Part shown: in pieces, positions 13,201 to 23,089 of the stretch
How positions within the stretch are numbered: the first letter of the stretch is position 1
How the letters are laid out: each line of letters starts with the position of its first letter
Assembly: GCA_014529385.2 (NCBI GenBank)
Contig: CM043958.1
Span: 138,426,398 to 138,490,397, forward strand
Length of the DNA stretch: 64,000 bases
Direction: 5' to 3'
DNA from: Adiantum capillus-veneris
Lineage: Eukaryota; Streptophyta; Polypodiopsida; Polypodiales; Pteridaceae
Notes under the pieces: generated by a model
What the model was told of the DNA's origin: nothing
Database searches by the model: none
Seen by the model: only the letters and a program-made list of their open reading frames with translations
Program-made: the position numbers and the translations under genes

Positions 13201-13540
13201 GGTTGTGTTGTTAGGTCAAGGCTGTGTGCCTCACTGTGCTTTGCCCGTGTCCACCGGCCAGTGTCCGGCTGCCCACATTTATCTCCTTATTCTTTATACA
13301 TACAAAGAATAAGGAGCTCTCACTCACATTCTCACATGGTGCTCACACAGTGAGATTTGGGAGCTCCACCCCACATCCTGTGTCGTTCTCTCTCTCTCCT
13401 TCTCACTCTCCACACACGCATATCATCCGTGCACTCACATGTGTGACCAAGGTAAGTTTACAATGTATGACTAGCGACTTTCTAAATGTTTGAACGTCCA
13501 CTCATAATATTTGTTTGTTGTAGTATAAGTCATACAGCAG
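13201..13540. other. CACTA internal non-coding segment with a 13-bp perfect hairpin
   Basis: Coding similarity stops after about 13,200 and resumes at about 13,600. In between, CTCCTTATTCTTT (13,283-13,295) and AAAGAATAAGGAG (13,304-13,316) form a perfect inverted repeat around an 8-base loop, followed by CT/CA-rich sequence. It could be an intron or a small insertion. Confidence 0.5.
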
Positions 13541-13599
13541 CATGGTGTAAAGGTCGACATTTTAGGGTGGAACGGATCGACAAAAAGCATTTTACTTAA

Positions 13600-14266
13600 G
13601 ATTGTGGAATCATGGCAAAATTTGAATAGTCTAGTCGACGATGGTCCACTGATGCAGATCCTGTGGTGGTGAAACTCACTTACTTCGGCACGCTACAAGA
13701 GATTTTGAGGATTGATTATAAATAATTTTTTTTCGACTTGTTCAACATGCAATGGTTCAAGATAAACATGGAGGGGTGCAACGTTACTGTGCGCAGAGGA
13801 GAGTCTGGTTTTCTTGAGGTGGATTCAACTAAAAAATGGACCGACCTAAGAGACACTTTCGTACTACCTGAGAGTTGTGAACAAGTAAGTCTGTAAATAG
13901 TTAACATCCAATTTTAGAAGTTATGTGCTTGGAAGCTCTCATGTAAGTTATGTGGCTCTGGCAGGTGATATTTCATCCTACAAAGTCTGCATCAAACTGG
14001 TGGTACGTCATAGAGGTAGTCCCTCGTAGTGCACGGATGTATGAGGGCTACCATGTGCCTCACAGCGGCATCAATGGAGGAGATCAAAGAAGATGCTCAG
14101 TCAGAAGCCGCTGAGGTGGTTCCAGACGAGCATCAAGCTGCTACTCTCTATGGGGTGCATGTAGAGGATCTACAAAATGAAACGGTGGACATTTGCCTAA
14201 ATGGAGAGCTCTATATAAACATAGGGAGTTATGTTAAGCTATGCAAGGATGAGAGAGAGACCTCTT
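13600..14266 (+). pseudogene. DUF4216-like C-terminal region of the CACTA transposase, with an intron
   Basis: DUF4216 commonly follows DUF4218 in plant CACTA transposase genes. Here the first part reads YFGTLQEILRIDYK, one TAA, then FFFDLFNMQWFKI and DTFVLPESCEQ. A GTAAGT donor at 13,885 and a CAG acceptor ending at 13,964 then bound an 80-bp phase-0 intron, after which VIFHPTKSASNWWYVIEVVP follows in phase. That intron placement, between the L-x-x-S-x-Q and V-x-F segments, fits the usual DUF4216 sequence. An acidic tail frame (14,029-14,268) ends with a TAA. One stop in the first exon breaks it. Confidence 0.7.
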
Positions 14267-14530
14267 AAAGCCATAAACATTGTACTTGAACAATTTTGCT
14301 CCGTTCTATAATATATATTGTATTCACGTTGTCGAGAAATTTGCGGTCTTGCCAGGAAAGCACCGGGCTTATGGCTGTGAGAGTTTGTGAGAGAACTCAA
14401 CAAAAACTATATGAAGGAGTTAAACCATAGATGCCATGAAGACTAGGGTTTGGAAAGAAGTGCAATCAAAGAAGACTCACTTTTTCTCTCTTGCACTCAC
14501 ACACACAAAGAAAGAACGCAAAAGAGAATG

Positions 14531-14743
14531 TCAAAACAATACGAAGATGAAAACATCAAGGCTATGGTCATATCGTATCATGGGTAATATGAAAGGGTTA
14601 ATGGATGAGTTAATGGCATTCAATCTTGGCTGACCAAATAGGCTATGAATTGTTCTTTGGAATTGTAGTTTTGTGCTTACCATAATATATATATTTTGTC
14701 TAGTGATTGGGATTAATTGTGTGTACAAATCCTCTTGGTTCAT
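14531..14743 (-). CDS. Small conserved ORF, copy 1 (diverged), inside the CACTA
   Basis: A 70-codon minus-strand frame, antisense to the CACTA genes. Residues 15-64 align with copies 2 and 3 in this window: QFQRTIHSLFGQPRLNAI, then NPFILPMIRYDHSLDV. It is the most diverged copy. It lies in tandem with copy 2 (spacing about 210 bp). The family is not one I recognise. Residue pattern F-Q-x-x-I, F-G-x-x-R-L, P-x-I/F-x-L-P-x-I-x-Y, S-x-D-V is shared by all three. Confidence 0.5.
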   Translation of the reverse strand: MNQEDLYTQLIPITRQNIYIMVSTKLQFQRTIHSLFGQPRLNAINSSINPFILPMIRYDHSLDVFIFVLF

Positions 14744-14958
14744 AGCAAGATAACTACACTTACATCAAAAGAAAAATTATAGTCTATGAGAGGTAGTATG
14801 ATGGGATCCGGTGATAGAAGTATTTCATTAAGCCTTTCTGGGCCAAAGAGAAACACTATACGTTGTTGAAAGTGTATTTTTCGGCTAATCCATACGTTAA
14901 TTCTAATAGATCGTACAGAGTGAAAGCGATAGAAATGATCATCATGTGGGTTATTCAT
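14740..14958 (-). CDS. Small conserved ORF, copy 2, inside the CACTA
   Basis: A 72-codon minus-strand frame. Residues 16-66 (14,761-14,913) match copy 3 at 41,743-41,895 at 32 of 51 positions with no gaps: INV, SRKI, FQQRIVF, FGP, RL and EIL. By hand comparison, 27 of those 32 identical residues use different codons, which is what purifying selection on a protein produces. After Ser-Phe-Asp the copy has GTAAGT (14,758-14,763 on the minus strand), so it may be an exon ending in a splice donor. Function unknown. It is neither tnp2 nor TNPA, and its orientation is opposite to them. Confidence 0.6.
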   Translation of the reverse strand: MNNPHDDHFYRFHSVRSIRINVWISRKIHFQQRIVFLFGPERLNEILLSPDPIILPLIDYNFSFDVSVVILL

Positions 14959-15147
14959 CTAAGATAGTATGTGAGAAATGTAGATATGAGAGAAGTGAAG
15001 AGATGAGAAGTTTCCCTCCCAAGCCCTATTCTTGCCCGTAGGCAATAAGGATACTGCGGGGAGAGATGTACCTGTAGGAAAGAGAACCTAGAGAGGATGA
15101 ATTACTAAGAATGAGAGAGATAGGTTTGGTTAAGGAGATGAGATTAG

Positions 15148-15150
<3 letters not shown>

Positions 15151-15187
<37 letters not shown>
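15151..15187. repeat. (AT)n microsatellite
   Basis: Uninterrupted AT/TA array by direct count. Confidence 0.95.
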
Positions 15188-15193
<6 letters not shown>

Positions 15194-16527
15194 AGAGGTG
15201 AAAATGAAAACAACAAGAAGTCAAGAAAACATCAATGTAGAACACATCTTACTTGAAACCCTTCGGCACCATTATTGATGGGAGAGAGAAGAAGAGTGGA
15301 TAATTCCACTTTGATTGATACACCAAGTACAACACCTTCTTTGATTAGAGTTGATCCTCCAAGGATGGCGTACAAGAATGGCTAGTTTTCCTCTAGGAGA
15401 ATGTGTAGGCTTGGGCTTATGTTAATGGGGCTAAGTACAATTAGGCATTACTACTCACTCCCTCAAGAATTCCTCTCATCAATGGCTTGAATGCTTGAGT
15501 TCCTTCCAAGGAAGAAGAGGTCCCCTTTTATAGGTGAAGGGAGCCCCCAAGGGTTTACACAAGAAGAGAGGAGCCAGTGTGAACAGGAATTGGGAAAGTT
15601 GGAAATGAGCTGTCCCTGCATGATGTGGGCAGACTGGGGTCCAATATTTTGATCATATCTCCTCAACCGTGGCTCCAAATAAAAAAGTAAAAATATGGGC
15701 AAAAACATCAGCTCATTAGCTACGATTTTCATTTTAAAATTGTTTTCCAATTCGGATTGGAACCTTGTGTAAAAAATTCATCAAAATAGGGTACAGTTTT
15801 GGTAGCAAAAGTCTTCTTGTGGTCCCCTTAGCATAGACTTTTATTTGATTCCAATGGACACCTCATGCCATATGAAAGCATGACATTGCTCCTTGACAAA
15901 GTTTTGTAATCATGCTTGCAATAATGCATTAAAATAAGTGTATCTTTGAAATCATGCCACCTAGTGTCCCACTAGGATTTGATTCTCTCCTAGTAGCTAT
16001 TTAAAAAGAAATATAAGAAAAGTATAAAAAATACATAGAATGTATATATATTAGAGTTTACCCTAGATATAGGATCTAGATAGGGTGTGAGATGATAATG
16101 AAATAGTAGAAATAAAGAATCAATGCTTTTTGCCCCAAGTTAAAGAGGCGGAGCTATTGATGCTTTTCCCATAGTATTTTCTGATGGTAAAGTAAGGATA
16201 TGTTACCCTTGAGAAAAATAATAGGATGAGATAGAAGGCTTATTATTATACTTAAATATGCATATGTACACTATAGGAAATATAACTATGTATCTAAAAA
16301 ATTACAAGATAGATCTTGTAGCATGTGTTTCCACTATGTACGTGTCACAGCACGACAACGTGGTTTTTTGTCCATTCCTATCTATATGCTATACTTGAGA
16401 AATTTAAATTGTGTTTAATCATCAGTGATACCACTCCAGGTATGCTCCAGGTATGTTCTCACAAGCAGGGACACTCCTTGGTGTGTCGCCAAAGTCTGAT
16501 ACGTCGATGCAGCACTGTGGTCTGAGT
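15188..16527. other. CACTA interior without recognisable gene
   Basis: AT-rich, with no domain and no frame longer than about 95 codons. It separates the tnp2 gene from the TNPA-like gene and may contain introns and untranslated sequence of the latter. Confidence 0.5.
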
Positions 16528-16726
16528 GCGATGGAGACTGAGGTTGCAATCGCGAAGGAGGTGAGATCTAGTGGAGGGACGAGCAACATCTATGAGCAGG
16601 GACGGATCACCTCCTTCGCGATTGCAACCTCAGTCTCCATCGCAAGATCTAGTGGAGGGACGAGCAACATCTATGAGCAGAGACGGATCACCTCCTTCGC
16701 GATTGCAACCTCAGTCTCCATTGCAA
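16528..16726. repeat. 37-bp perfect inverted repeat overlapping an 81-bp direct duplication
   Basis: 16,528-16,564 is the exact reverse complement of 16,607-16,643, with a 42-base spacer. The 81-bp segment starting AGATCTAGTGGAGGGACG at 16,564 is repeated at 16,645 with two or three substitutions, so the right arm occurs twice. It is markedly GC-richer than the flanking CACTA DNA. Confidence 0.92.
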
Positions 16727-16829
16727 TACGAGTTTCATCCTTTTATAAGATATGTAGAATGCACACGGGAGACAAATTCACAAGAACTTCACAAGAATCT
16801 CTCTACACATGAATCCCTCCCCCTTTATG

Positions 16830-16832
<3 letters not shown>

Positions 16833-16915
<83 letters not shown>

Positions 16916-16923
16916 TTCTCTCT
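16833..16923. repeat. (CT)n microsatellite inside the CACTA
   Basis: Pure CT to about 16,906, then interrupted by TTT steps. Ser-Leu frames through it are artefacts. Confidence 0.95.
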
Positions 16924-17028
16924 ACACAAGAATCCCTCTCCCTATTATCTATAGTATAGATTATAATTTGTCCATGTGTTCTTATTCATTCAATATTAAG
17001 ATTAAATGTTCGTGTGTTTAATGTAGGT

Positions 17029-17600
17029 ATGGATGATGATGAGTTTCTTTCTTCTTTGTTTCCCCAGCACAGGAGGTGATATGAGGACCGTCATTGCTTT
17101 GGAGCACCATCACGTCGTTCCACTCCTTCAGCGTCTCCCTATATTTTGAAGCATTCAACATGCTCCGAAGCTTCGGTGTCAACGACACAATCTTCACACT
17201 CGTCTAGGCACCGACACTCCAGTGGTGGCGGCGAGGGTTGCTGTCGGGATGCCGCCGCTGATGCCTCAACACCACCTCATGTTTGACGAGGCTCTTTACC
17301 TTCTCCTTCTTTGCCCGCCCCCACGCCAGCCACGGCATTTCCATCTACGCCAGGTTTTGCGTGGCTATAAGCCGTTCCTGGCTACACACCACTAGCTACT
17401 TCTTCGGGAGTCACCCTAGTCGACACTCCTCGCTTCAAGGACCAGACTCTAGTGAAGACACTTGATGTCCGTACCCCCATTGAGACACCACTAGAGACCC
17501 CTGCCAAGACACCCAGGTTCACACGTCACAGGCAAGAGGGCTTGCCGTACTCGATCGACATCAGTGGGGTGGAATCATCTTGGATGACGAAGGCAAGACG
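17029..17600 (+). pseudogene. N-terminal part of the CACTA TNPA-like gene, frameshifted
   Basis: A TAG acceptor at 17,026 is followed by ATG at 17,029 and MDDDEFLSSLFPQHRR, broken by TGA. The composition then changes to a Ser/Thr/Pro/His-rich low-complexity stretch (GGGEGCCRDAAADAS in one frame, TLDVRTPIETPLETPAKTPRF in another near 17,460-17,520). Disordered Pro/Thr-rich N-termini are common upstream of plant TNPA-type (Transposase_24-like) domains. The reading frame changes at least twice. Confidence 0.45.
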
Positions 17601-17772
17601 GTGATCTAGTGCATGCGTGGTCTTTGCTCTTAGGTGTTTTAGACACTACATACTAAACACCTGGAGTGAAGTGCCAAGTTAATTAAAAGACAGATCCATT
17701 AGCATGCTACATGACGAGTTTCCTGCGTCAAGTCGGAATGAGTGCTTCAATGAAGACCTAATGAAGGTTTGA

Positions 17773-18363
17773 ATGCGCGAATACTTCAAGCACAAGCATT
17801 CTGAAGTACAAAAAGCAATAAAGCATGGGTGGAACAGACCAGATTGGTTGGCCAAAGAAGATTGGAAGAATGCAAAGCGAGCAGTGTGCGAGAATCTTGA
17901 CAAGTGGAAGCAACAAAAGGAGGCAGGCAAAGCACGAGTAGAGGCAGGGAGCTCGCACCACTTGGGGAGCGACAGGTGGACATCATTTGAGGCCGATTTT
18001 GTAAGTGTTTTTGCATTGCTCTTTAGGTTTGATAGTTACGTCTATTTGTACTTTTAAACTCTAACATAATGGATTCTTTGTATGTTTTGAACAGTGGTCG
18101 ATGATAGGATATGACCCCACATCGTATGAGCGCAAGTACGCAGGCAAAAAGGGCTTAAACGCCCTGATGGACATTCTGAGTTCTCGCGACGGCATGGTTA
18201 GTATTTCACTTTACTCTTTTACATTTGTTGTATTTTAATGATAAGCTAAGAAAATGAATTGTTTTGTAATTATATGTTTATACTTACAGAAAAAATGTCT
18301 TATTGTTTTTTTCTGCAGAATCCGGCAGATATGCTGCTTGGACATGATGAGACGTTTGATTAG
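17773..18363 (+). CDS. TNPA-like (Transposase_24-type) C-terminal exons of the CACTA
   Basis: TNPA-type proteins bind subterminal repeats and assist excision in Spm. Three exons read in one frame. Exon 1 runs to 18,000 and contains RPDWLAKEDWKNAKRAV and a W-x-x-Q-K-E-A-G-K-A-R helix, then SSHHLGSDRW. The pattern of a tryptophan pair, a Lys/Arg helix, then a short His/Gly segment is typical of the family. Intron 1 is 18,001-18,094 (GTAAGT...ACAG). Exon 2, 18,095-18,196, encodes GYDPTSYERKYAGKKG. Intron 2 is 18,197-18,318 (GTTAGT...GCAG). Exon 3, 18,319-18,363, ends LLGHDETFD-TAG. Both introns are phase 0. The upstream exon is damaged, so the whole gene is probably dead although these exons are open. 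Confidence 0.65.
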
Positions 18364-18829
18364 ACGACGTCAGTCTAGCCGTAGCCGTAGCCGTAGCCAG
18401 ATAGCATTAGTCTCCTTTTGTCATAGATTGTATATTGAGATGACGTGTATACGTCTTTTTGTAACTATTGAAAAACCATGTATTTTCTCAATAATGACAA
18501 TTGTGTTGTAACTATTACATTTGCAAAGCTTAACAATCAAATAATTTTGCGTATGATGTGTATAATTGTCATTGATTTACTTTTGTCAATTTACTTTCGT
18601 CCAATCACTTTTGTCAGTTTTGTATCTTTATTATGCAAAAAATACTATGCATGATGGAGTTAATGGTTATATTGTCTTGTGGGTGACTACTTTGGGTCTA
18701 TACCTTGCACTTTCTTTCAAAGCTGAATCTGGGCTTATCTTGGATTCATTTAGGTTTACTCTATTATTGAAACATTCATTATGGTTGATGGGTTGTAGGC
18801 CATTCAATGCCCAGAATTTTTACTCTCGG
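18364..18829. other. CACTA 3' untranslated and spacer region
   Basis: Two AATAATG/ATTGTG-type T/A-rich stretches follow the TNPA stop. A Ser/Arg-rich read-through (CGTAGCCGTAGCC) lies just after the TAG. No other gene seen. Confidence 0.5.
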
Positions 18830-19062
18830 GTGTCGTATAAGCATCGCTATATAAGGCTTTGCAACGTCGCTATGAGCTTCGCTATAGGAAGCCTGCAACC
18901 GTCGCTACTTGCATCGCTATCAGCATCACTATATAGCGATGCATATAACGATGTTCCCATACCGATGCTATTAGTGACGATCTTAGCGACATCGAGGAGT
19001 ATAAAAACCCAATGTATTTCTGTCGCTAAAAGCATCACAAGTGTACATAACCTCTTGTAGTG
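18830..19062. repeat. CACTA right subterminal repeats and terminal inverted repeat
   Basis: At least eight CGCTAT-type motifs lie in both orientations: GCATCGCTATATA, CGTCGCTATGAG, CTTCGCTATAGG, CGTCGCTACTT, CATCGCTATCAG, ATATAGCGATGC, ATAACGATG and TTAGCGACATCG. The element ends CATAACCTCTTGTAGTG at 19,062. Motif density is higher than at the left end. Confidence 0.88.
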
Positions 19063-19065
19063 CAA

Positions 19066-19305
19066 GCCACTACATGCAAACCTTCAAGCATGCTTTCTAT
19101 ACGGGATATTTTGAAATGGATTCCACTATCTTTATGCCAATCTGCCGTAGGATCTTCGGCTTAGATTTGTGGCCCCTGGCCAAAGAGGAAGTCTTGTCAG
19201 GGACGACAAGAAGCTGTGAGGGGGGAGTGTTGGAACAAGGAACTCAATCACGTCAATTGGGACGGGTCTCAAAAATTCATCCACTTAATAATTTATTTTT
19301 TGCCT
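19066..19305 (+). pseudogene. 3' half of the ORF split by the CACTA element
   Basis: Open from the CACTA junction: SHYMQTFKHAFYTG, then TIFMPICRRIFGLDLWPLAK, ending near KIHPLNNLFFA-TAA at 19,305. It is in phase with the frame ending at 10,892 once the element and one CAA are removed. No domain recognised. The frame runs over the polypurine tract at about 19,218, so the true protein probably ended earlier or overlapped the LTR. Confidence 0.55.
19218..19227 (+). promoter_or_regulatory. Probable polypurine tract
   Basis: GAGGGGGGAG immediately precedes TGTTGGAACAAGG. A G-rich purine run directly before a TG start is the usual layout at the 3' LTR of a plant LTR element. Confidence 0.5.
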
Positions 19306-19630
19306 AAGCCAGCATTGTAATTCCTAAACCCAAAAGAATCTGATTGTCTCCAAATAGTTTTGTACTTAACGAGAGACTGAAATACCCTAGTCCACCCCAA
19401 TTTTGAGGCAATTATCCCTTTCTAGACAATTAGCCAATATTTAACATGGGATATATAAGCCAAAAATCATAATTATTAGGGAGGCTGATAACCTTTTGAG
19501 CTCACATAGTGAAGAGTATACCTACACTTGCATACTTACTATTCTTTGTACGGGTAAGCATTGCTAATGAAATCTCTCGTGCTGCTTCCTCATACTCTTG
19601 GCATCTTGTACATGCTCAATTTACTATATT
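19228..19630 (+). mobile_element. Probable 3' LTR (start defined, end uncertain)
   Basis: The segment starts TGTTGGAACAAGGAACTC after the purine tract. It is AT-rich and carries TATATAAGCC near 19,450 as a TATA-like box. No second copy is present between 1 and 10,892, so the 5' part of the element is truncated or lies outside the window. The right end is lost near the TG array. Confidence 0.4.
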
Positions 19631-19631
19631 T

Positions 19632-19633
<2 letters not shown>

Positions 19634-19686
<53 letters not shown>
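19634..19686. repeat. (GT)n microsatellite
   Basis: GT array ending in GCGTGCGTG, by direct reading. Confidence 0.95.
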
Positions 19687-19690
<4 letters not shown>

Positions 19691-20024
19691 CGTGATGCAA
19701 TGCACGGTTTTAGCTCTAGGTTGCCTATTGTGTTTATTTGCTTGTTTTGAGTTGTTAACAATGTTTTAAGTGAAACTAAGCATGGATAGAGGTAAGTAGG
19801 CCTTAGATGGAGCCAAATGACCCCTCATTCATCATTTTTTGTGAAGGTAAGAGGTGGCAACAATTGCAGTTTCTCACCTACTCAATGGTGACTTTTGCAG
19901 GTTTTGTTGTTAGAACTTTCCTATAGCCTAGAGACCCCTAATATCTAGTTTCATGTCATTTTAACACCTCTACGATCATTAGAGCAAAAGATAGACCGCA
20001 TGGGAGACTTGGGCATTTTCACCT

Positions 20025-21600
20025 TTAGTTTCTTCTTGGCTTGAGAGTGACACCATTCTCCTCAGTGCATTGATGTTGGGGCATTCCATTTGATGTTTCC
20101 ATGCACTCATGGCATTCCGCCAACACTCTTACAATAGGATCCATCAAGAAACATATGGCCCTTACAAGATGTGAGTAGACCGTGATTAGAGATGCTTGAT
20201 CCAATAAGCTATGTGTATCAATTTTTTCTTTGACTTGGCCATAGTAGAAGCCTTCAACAACCTTCCTTCCTCTAACAATTTTGTTATGCCACTTGTCCTT
20301 TTGTACTCTCACTGTCTAGTACAACACTTTTGTGCATTTGATAAGGTAGAAGTCCTCTTTCGCCTCGGTTGCTTGGACTGCAAAGAGACAACATTCCACA
20401 TAACATTTCAGGGCATCCTTCATATAGTGGCAGGTTAGAAACTTGGATCATTGGCATATAATCTGAATATCCATCATCCTCTTTGTCATACATAGCCCAG
20501 TCATACATGGATCACAAAAGCATGAAAGTGTTCAAAAGCGTATGGTGCATGAGTTGCCCTTTGGATACCCATCAGCATAATGAAATGAACGAGAGCCCAT
20601 GATGTGCTCACAGTCCCACCCAAGATTGCATTGCACATTGTCTGCACCAATAAGCTAGAAGACTCTCCGTGTAATACACTTGTGTGGCTGTTCTCTTGGC
20701 TAAAAAGTTGCATTCAAAAAGTTGACCACATCAATCACACACTTCATTGGCCAAGCATCTATTTTCAGTTCCTCATGCATCAAGGCTCTCTTGATGACCA
20801 CCCTTACCCCATCATGCTCTCCTTTTCCATCTCCAGATGATGAGAAGTTATGCATCATGTGAAAACCTATCAACTGATAGTAGGTCCTGGCCACAAAATA
20901 GTATAGTGTACAGGCTTTGAATTGTAAAGCAGCACCATCTAACCAAATGGTGCTGCAAACAATGTCCATGTTGTTTCAACCATTTGTCATGAAGCATGAA
21001 ATAATGTTGTACAAACAATGTATCATGATGCTTGTCATCTGATATGTAAAAGTGTAGCGTTTTTTGAACATCACCTGTCGCATTTCTTACATAAGTGATG
21101 TGCACAAGTATTTTGACTTGAGTAGATTACCAATGCATTGAATGAATCTCATTCTAAATTTTAAAAGAATAATTTTTTGCAAAGTCAATAATTGATACAA
21201 CAAAATTGCTAGGAAACTTGAGCAAACAATCCTTGAATTGTTGGGCTTGCCAGTGGAAGACAAAGTTGTGCTTGATGAAGATTGTGAGGTGGACTAAAAA
21301 TAGGCTCAGAAAAACCACACTTTTCACTCATCACACAATCAAGTCCTTTCACTTCTTCTCACTGCCACCTACATCAACATGTCCCGTTCTAACATCCATG
21401 AAAACCTTCACAGACACCTCCTTTCTATCCTCTGCTATCTCATTGGGACAAAATTTCAACTTTTGTACACCACATTGGGAGCAATTCCCCATCAAGAATT
21501 TCTTGGCATGGTATTCACTATTTGGAGGCTTTGGACACATGATGGATTCCCACATACTAGTGATGTGCTGACATACTGCTTGGTTTGCAAAACATTCTCC
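20025..21600 (-). pseudogene. C-terminal part of an uncharacterised transposase-like gene
   Basis: Several minus-strand frames join into one protein. Reading 5' to 3' on the minus strand: a Cys-rich block MCPKPP, YHAKKFLMGNCSQCGVQ and KLKFCPNE near 21,555-21,440; then HITYVRNATGDVQKTLHFYI, SDDKHHDTLFVQHYF near 21,050; WLDGAALQFKACTLYYFVAR near 20,930; and GDGKGEHDGVRVVIKRAL near 20,810. The order S/L-D-G-x3-Q-F-K, then H/D-G-K-G-x2-D-G-x-x-x-x-I-K-R matches a transposon-derived family I know from uncharacterised plant and animal proteins, but I cannot name it. At least three frameshifts. Downstream a Cys motif (CFCDPCMTGL) fits the same family tail. Confidence 0.5.
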
Positions 21601-21899
21601 TATATCATCACTTCTAAAACATATGGAACAAGTGCAAAGGTGACCTTTCTTGTGATGCCCAAACGTTTTTTGTCACATCTAATTAAAAGCCTCTTTGAAA
21701 TAGAGAATTTGCACATGAGATACATAGCAGCAAGTATACCGCTCTTTCAACTTCTGAACAAAATATGGCTTTAATGCCTCAAAGAATCTAAAAGACACTC
21801 CCACTGTAGGGTGAGCCTTCTTGAATATTTTGTATAGCTCAACCTATGGCACCAAAACAAATCCAACTTCGTGCATATGGTAAAATGCCACTCGTGTAG

Positions 21900-22870
21900 T
21901 AGTGCTAAAATTGGTTGTAGACAGTACCAAATATAGAAATGTAGAACTATTTTTGGTAGTCTACCAAACTCTAAAAATCCAGAGTACCAAAATGTCTTGT
22001 TTGGTAACCAAAATTATTCATTTCTATCTTCTTTGGTACAATATAGAACCAATACACATCAATATACAACAAAGTGGGTTCTTTCATATTCGGTATTTTC
22101 TTTATGTTTTTGGTACTATTTACAACCATTTGCATGTAGGAGAGCACCAAATTGGGTAGCTTAGAGATGCTTGGGTACTATTCATGAAGCCTTTGGTACT
22201 ATAATAGACTATTTTCATATTTGGTATTGTCTTTAGGCTTCTAGTACTATGTAGTACCAAATTGGATAGTTTTTGGTACTGTCTTTTAGGATTTTGGTAC
22301 TATGTACAACCATTGATATGCATGAGAGTACCAAATTGAGTAGTTCAAAGATGCTTGTGTACTATTCATGAAACCTTTGGTACTATAATAGACTATTTCC
22401 ATATTTGGTACTATCTTTAGGCTTTTGGTACTATGTACAACCATTGGCATGAAAGAGAGTAACAAATTAAATAGTTTTTGGTATTGTCTTTAAGATCTTG
22501 GTACTATGTACAACCATTGGCATGCAGGAGAGTACCAGATTTGGTGGTTTATAATGGCTTGGGTAATATACAAAGACCTTTGGTACTCTAAAGGACCAGT
22601 GCCATATAACAAAAATTTAGATTTGGTATTTTTCGTCTGCTTTTGACTCATAGTAGAAGTCCATGTAGAAGAGTACCCATATGGGTACTTTGCATTAGCT
22701 TTGGTGATAAACAAGAATGCTTTGGTACTGCACAAAGACTTTAGTACTACAAAATTAATCTTTGGTAAAATAGAGTGAGTCTTTGGTACTCTATAGATTG
22801 GCTTTGGTACCTCTAGGGAAGGAAAAGATACTATACATAGGCTTTGGTACTGTATAGATAGGCTTTGGAA
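21900..22870. repeat. GTACT-rich degenerate tandem repeat block
   Basis: TTTGGTACT and one-base variants occur roughly every 30-40 bases. At a larger scale a unit of about 184 bp is visible: GTACTATTCATGAA lies at about 22,176 and again at about 22,360, both followed by CCTTTGGTACTATAATAGAC. Partial further units follow, each with ATGTACAACCATTG. The block sits inside the transposase-like gene, between its N-terminal (23.0-23.6 kb) and C-terminal (20.0-21.6 kb) parts. Confidence 0.85.
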
Positions 22871-23089
22871 TTACTATTATACAATTGAACACCAAATCTA
22901 GTACTGCACAGGGGCTTTGCTTCTATGTAGGATAGCTTTGGAACTACACAAAAATGCATCGGTATTGTATATAACCTTTTTAAGCAACTATACACACCCA
23001 CTCCCATATAGAAGACAACCAAATTTAGTATTGTCTTCACCAAATCAGCCTTAAGGATTACTAAACAAATTACAATTGCTAAGAGCTGT

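Larger units (their letters stand above)
10893..19062 (+). mobile_element. Complete CACTA (En/Spm-type) DNA transposon, 8,170 bp
   Basis: The left end is TACTACAAGAGGT at 10,893 and the right end is the reverse complement of CACTACAAGAGGT, ending at 19,062, so the termini are inverted repeats with one mismatch at the first base. Both sides carry the 3-bp target duplication CAA (10,890-10,892 and 19,063-19,065), the length expected for CACTA elements. Inside, on the + strand, are tnp2, DUF4218 and DUF4216 blocks followed by a TNPA-like gene with introns. Subterminal regions at both ends are packed with short GTCGCTAT/CATCGCTAT-like repeats in both orientations. tnp2 is frameshifted, so the copy is not autonomous today. 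Confidence 0.93.

Noticed and set aside
18254-19060. + strand frames after the TNPA stop
   Set aside because: They overlap an intron, 3' untranslated sequence and CACTA subterminal repeats; the apparent hydrophobic protein is compositional.
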